Source of the DNA: CAG-217 sp963605415
Lineage (GTDB): Bacteria > Bacillota > Clostridia > Oscillospirales > Acutalibacteraceae
Assembly: GCA_963605415.1 (NCBI GenBank)
Contig: CAVCUL010000020.1
Span: 1-32,619, forward strand
Length of the DNA: 32,619 bases
Direction of reading: 5' to 3'
Shown here: positions 30,860 through 32,619 of the stretch, in pieces
Position numbering within the stretch: position 1 is the first letter of the stretch
How the letters are laid out: every line of letters begins with the position of its first letter
The notes under the pieces: model-generated
The model's input: the letters and a program-made list of their open reading frames with translations, nothing else
What the model was told of the DNA's origin: nothing
Database searches by the model: none
Made by a program: the position numbers and the translations under genes

Positions 30860-32254
30860 CTAAAACAGCCTCTGATTCCATACAAACGAAGGAACAAAAC
30901 GAGGGTGCACACGGCGATTATATTCTTTGTTATATGCAGAAAAAAGAGAAGAAAGTTTTACAATATGAACATTGTCATATTGACTGCTCAAAGCCCAAAA
31001 ACTGTCGGGTACACGGTTTACGGTGCATAGGATATATTCGTTCTCGTAAAACGGTCTGCCTTTGGTGGTGCTATTCTCAATTTCTTCCCACAGTTTTTTC
31101 GTCAATCTGCCACCCGGAATTGTATCGTAATAGGCATATAACGCTCGCTTTTTCTCATAGGCAAAATCAAAGGTTACATTTCCGATTTTAACATTGTGAT
31201 AACTTGAATCTTTGGCGTTAATATAGTCAGTTGATAAAGAAATGAGATTTTCTTTCAGCCAATAGTTGCACATATCTTTATAAAATGACGATAGCGCAAC
31301 GCTGTTGAAATATTCCATAAAACGCTCATAAACATCTTCGCCGAAACTGCCGTCTGCGTTGGGTATGGCAGTCAGCAGAATTTTATACCAAATGGCGATA
31401 TAACTGTTTGACGGATAATATTTTGTATGACCGTTCTTTCCGGGTTCTTTTCGTACAGTATCAAATTCGCACAGCGTTTTAATGTACTTGTCGCATTTGT
31501 TTTTGGGATAACCCGAAAACGCAGACAGTTCATTGATTCGGTTATAACCGTTTGCCATTGCGTATAACAGCGTGTTGTAACTTTCAGGTGTTCGGAAACA
31601 TTCACTCATTTTATCTTTCATTAAGCGGTAAAAGGGTGAATTTATATTGAGTAGCGTTTTTACATTTTCTTCAAAAGAAATACTGGTATCGTATAAAGAT
31701 AAAAGTTCCGTAATACCTGCCGTCAAGCAAAAAATTGCTGCCGATTCCTTGTCGCTTACGGACAGCGTTTTAGCAATTTCTTGCATACAATACGGCATTA
31801 TTGTTATCTCTTGGCATGGAATTTCAACTTGTTCCCACGGTTTTCCGATTAAGATTATAAGTGCACCGCAACAGTTACTTTCATATATAAAATCCGTTAG
31901 TGCATCATAAAACTCATTTTTATCGTTTCGCTCACCCACATCGTCAAAAAAGACTGTTGGGTGTTTTTCTTTGCCGTAAATCTGTAAGCAGTCGAAAAAC
32001 TCTGTCCAAGTTGTGCAGTCTTTGAACACATTGAGGTAACGCTCGGCAAATGTTTTCAGTGCAAGGTCTGCACTTATATTGCGAAAGGAAAAGTAAAGGC
32101 TGTCCTTGCTTTCTGCACAGTAAGACAACGCCGCATAGGTCTTTCCCATTCCGGAATCTGCCGAGAAAAACAATGCTTTATTAGTGTTTGTGCGATAAGA
32201 ATGAAACTTCTCAATTTTCTTTTTTAATTCATCAGGTATTCTTTCTAAAATCAT
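30860..32254 (-). CDS. AAA ATPase of the archaeal ATPase/DUF234 type
   Basis: A protein of 464 residues. Walker A is FFSADSGMGKTYAA near 29-42 and Walker B TVFFDDVGERND near 100-111. The ATPase part is followed by helical and winged-HTH regions (INELSAFSGYPKNKCDKYIK, EFDTVRKEPGKNGH) and a C-terminal DUF234-like part (YKDMCNYWLKENLI, KIGNVTFDFAYEKKRALYAY, a nuclease-like fold). The start ATG at 32254 is chosen because a -10 box lies between it and the longer TTG-started reading. Members of this class are common in gut Bacteroidota, Bacillota and Archaea and are of unknown function; some are proposed defence or signalling NTPases. Its stop lies only 12 bases before the -35 of the next operon. 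Confidence 0.8.
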   Translation of the reverse strand: MILERIPDELKKKIEKFHSYRTNTNKALFFSADSGMGKTYAALSYCAESKDSLYFSFRNISADLALKTFAERYLNVFKDCTTWTEFFDCLQIYGKEKHPTVFFDDVGERNDKNEFYDALTDFIYESNCCGALIILIGKPWEQVEIPCQEITIMPYCMQEIAKTLSVSDKESAAIFCLTAGITELLSLYDTSISFEENVKTLLNINSPFYRLMKDKMSECFRTPESYNTLLYAMANGYNRINELSAFSGYPKNKCDKYIKTLCEFDTVRKEPGKNGHTKYYPSNSYIAIWYKILLTAIPNADGSFGEDVYERFMEYFNSVALSSFYKDMCNYWLKENLISLSTDYINAKDSSYHNVKIGNVTFDFAYEKKRALYAYYDTIPGGRLTKKLWEEIENSTTKGRPFYENEYILCTVNRVPDSFWALSSQYDNVHIVKLSSLFSAYNKEYNRRVHPRFVPSFVWNQRLF

Positions 32255-32290
32255 AATATCACCGTCATATCGTAAGTTGACCTTTTTGCC

Positions 32291-32299
32291 ATTATAACA
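32291..32299 (-). promoter_or_regulatory. Extended -10 promoter element of the AAA ATPase gene
   Basis: TGTTATAAT on the minus strand (TATAAT at 32291-32296 with TG upstream). No good -35 is seen at 16-18 bases. It lies about 37 bases upstream of the ATG at 32254 and supports that start. Confidence 0.5.
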
Positions 32300-32350
32300 G
32301 ATTTTTGCCCCTTTTTCTATCAATCACAAAAATATTTTAAAAAATATTTT

Positions 32351-32393
32351 CAGCTGAAAACCCTTGTAAATAAAGGGATTTCGGCTGTTTTTT
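32351..32393 (+). terminator. Terminator-like hairpin, plus direction
   Basis: A 15-bp imperfect stem (CAGCTGAAAACCCTT at 32351-32365 with 32373-32387, one mismatch and one G-T) ending in six T's on the plus strand. No plus-strand gene precedes it within the window, so its purpose is unclear; it may insulate the gene starting at 32598. The remainder of 32255-32597 shows no gene. Confidence 0.6.
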
Positions 32394-32597
32394 GTATTTG
32401 GGCGAAAAACATTTTTGAAAGTTGGGTGTACATTTTTCGGACCCCATTTATAAGTAGTGAAGGGGTAAATCCATAAAATACCCCAACATTCAAACAAAAT
32501 CGGCACAAGATGACGGAAAGAGTTTCGATTTTTGTGCCCATCGTACATAGCTGTACAAACTGTGCAGCTTATTTTCTCACAAAGGAGGTTAATAAAG

Positions 32598-32619
32598 ATG
32601 AGAAAATCAGAATTGAAAG
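32598..32619 (+). CDS. Start of an unidentified gene, cut by the window end
   Basis: An ATG preceded by AAAGGAGG begins MRKSELK and runs off the window. Only seven codons are visible, so no family can be named. The strong ribosome binding site at proper spacing makes a real start likely. Confidence 0.55.

Noticed and set aside
32399..32597. Possible origin of transfer upstream of the last gene
   Set aside because: The region has small inverted repeats (ACCCC...GGGGT, AGCTG...CAGCT), but no relaxase gene is visible in the window and no known nick site is recognised.

Overview
The window looks like a chromosomal segment of a low-to-mid GC Bacillota, most likely a gut clostridium of the Oscillospirales/Ruminococcaceae type. 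This is inferred from the strong AGGAGG ribosome binding sites, the consensus sigma-A promoters, the teichoic-acid style glycerophosphotransferases, a GltA/NfnB-like flavoprotein pair, and the TnpV, ImmA/IrrE and DUF4417 genes typical of clostridial mobile elements. No rRNA gene, complete tRNA gene or CRISPR array is present.

Region 1 (1-11230) is core-like and comparatively GC-rich. It holds a very large double-domain CDP-glycerol glycerophosphotransferase-like protein. Convergent to it is a two-gene minus-strand operon: a CDP-glycerol transferase/GT4 glycosyltransferase fusion and a degenerate relative. A divergent promoter pair separates that operon from a PHP-domain phosphoesterase. An NfnA/NfnB-type electron-transfer flavoprotein operon follows.

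Region 2 (11240-12101) is the edge of an AT-rich genomic island. It contains the C-terminal end of a tyrosine recombinase, short direct repeats, a bidirectional terminator and the 3' half of a tRNA-Ser(CGA) cut inside the anticodon loop. These are followed by tandem 12-mers and an excisionase-like HTH gene with an internal stop. The order resembles an attP or tandem-element junction, so the island probably runs rightward past the end of the window.

Region 3 (12426-17827) is accessory. It has a two-HTH DNA-binding protein, an XRE repressor with a palindromic operator and its ImmA/IrrE metallopeptidase, and a candidate minus-strand small RNA. It continues with a DUF4417 gene, a DUF6883-like/DUF4926-like pair, a TnpV unit framed by repeated hairpins, and an AlbA_2/HATPase regulator.

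Region 4 (18124-24492) is a tightly packed restriction-modification-like operon: 5-cytosine DNA methyltransferase, MORC/GHKL ATPase, Z1-domain ATPase, DUF4420 PD-(D/E)XK nuclease and an unrecognised 100-residue protein. It is a known conserved neighbourhood type, except possibly for the last gene.

Region 5 (24653-30781, minus strand) is the most interesting part. A consensus promoter leads into an XRE-DUF3990 fusion, a small partner, two Fic proteins, and then a zinc-ribbon protein, a TIR-domain protein and an Abi/UG-type reverse transcriptase. The last three have a start/stop overlap and short gaps. I cannot match zinc ribbon + TIR + reverse transcriptase to a named defence system, so it is the best candidate for an undescribed one. 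An AAA ATPase of the DUF234 type and the first codons of another gene close the window. The island as a whole reads as a defence and toxin island next to a mobile-element attachment site.
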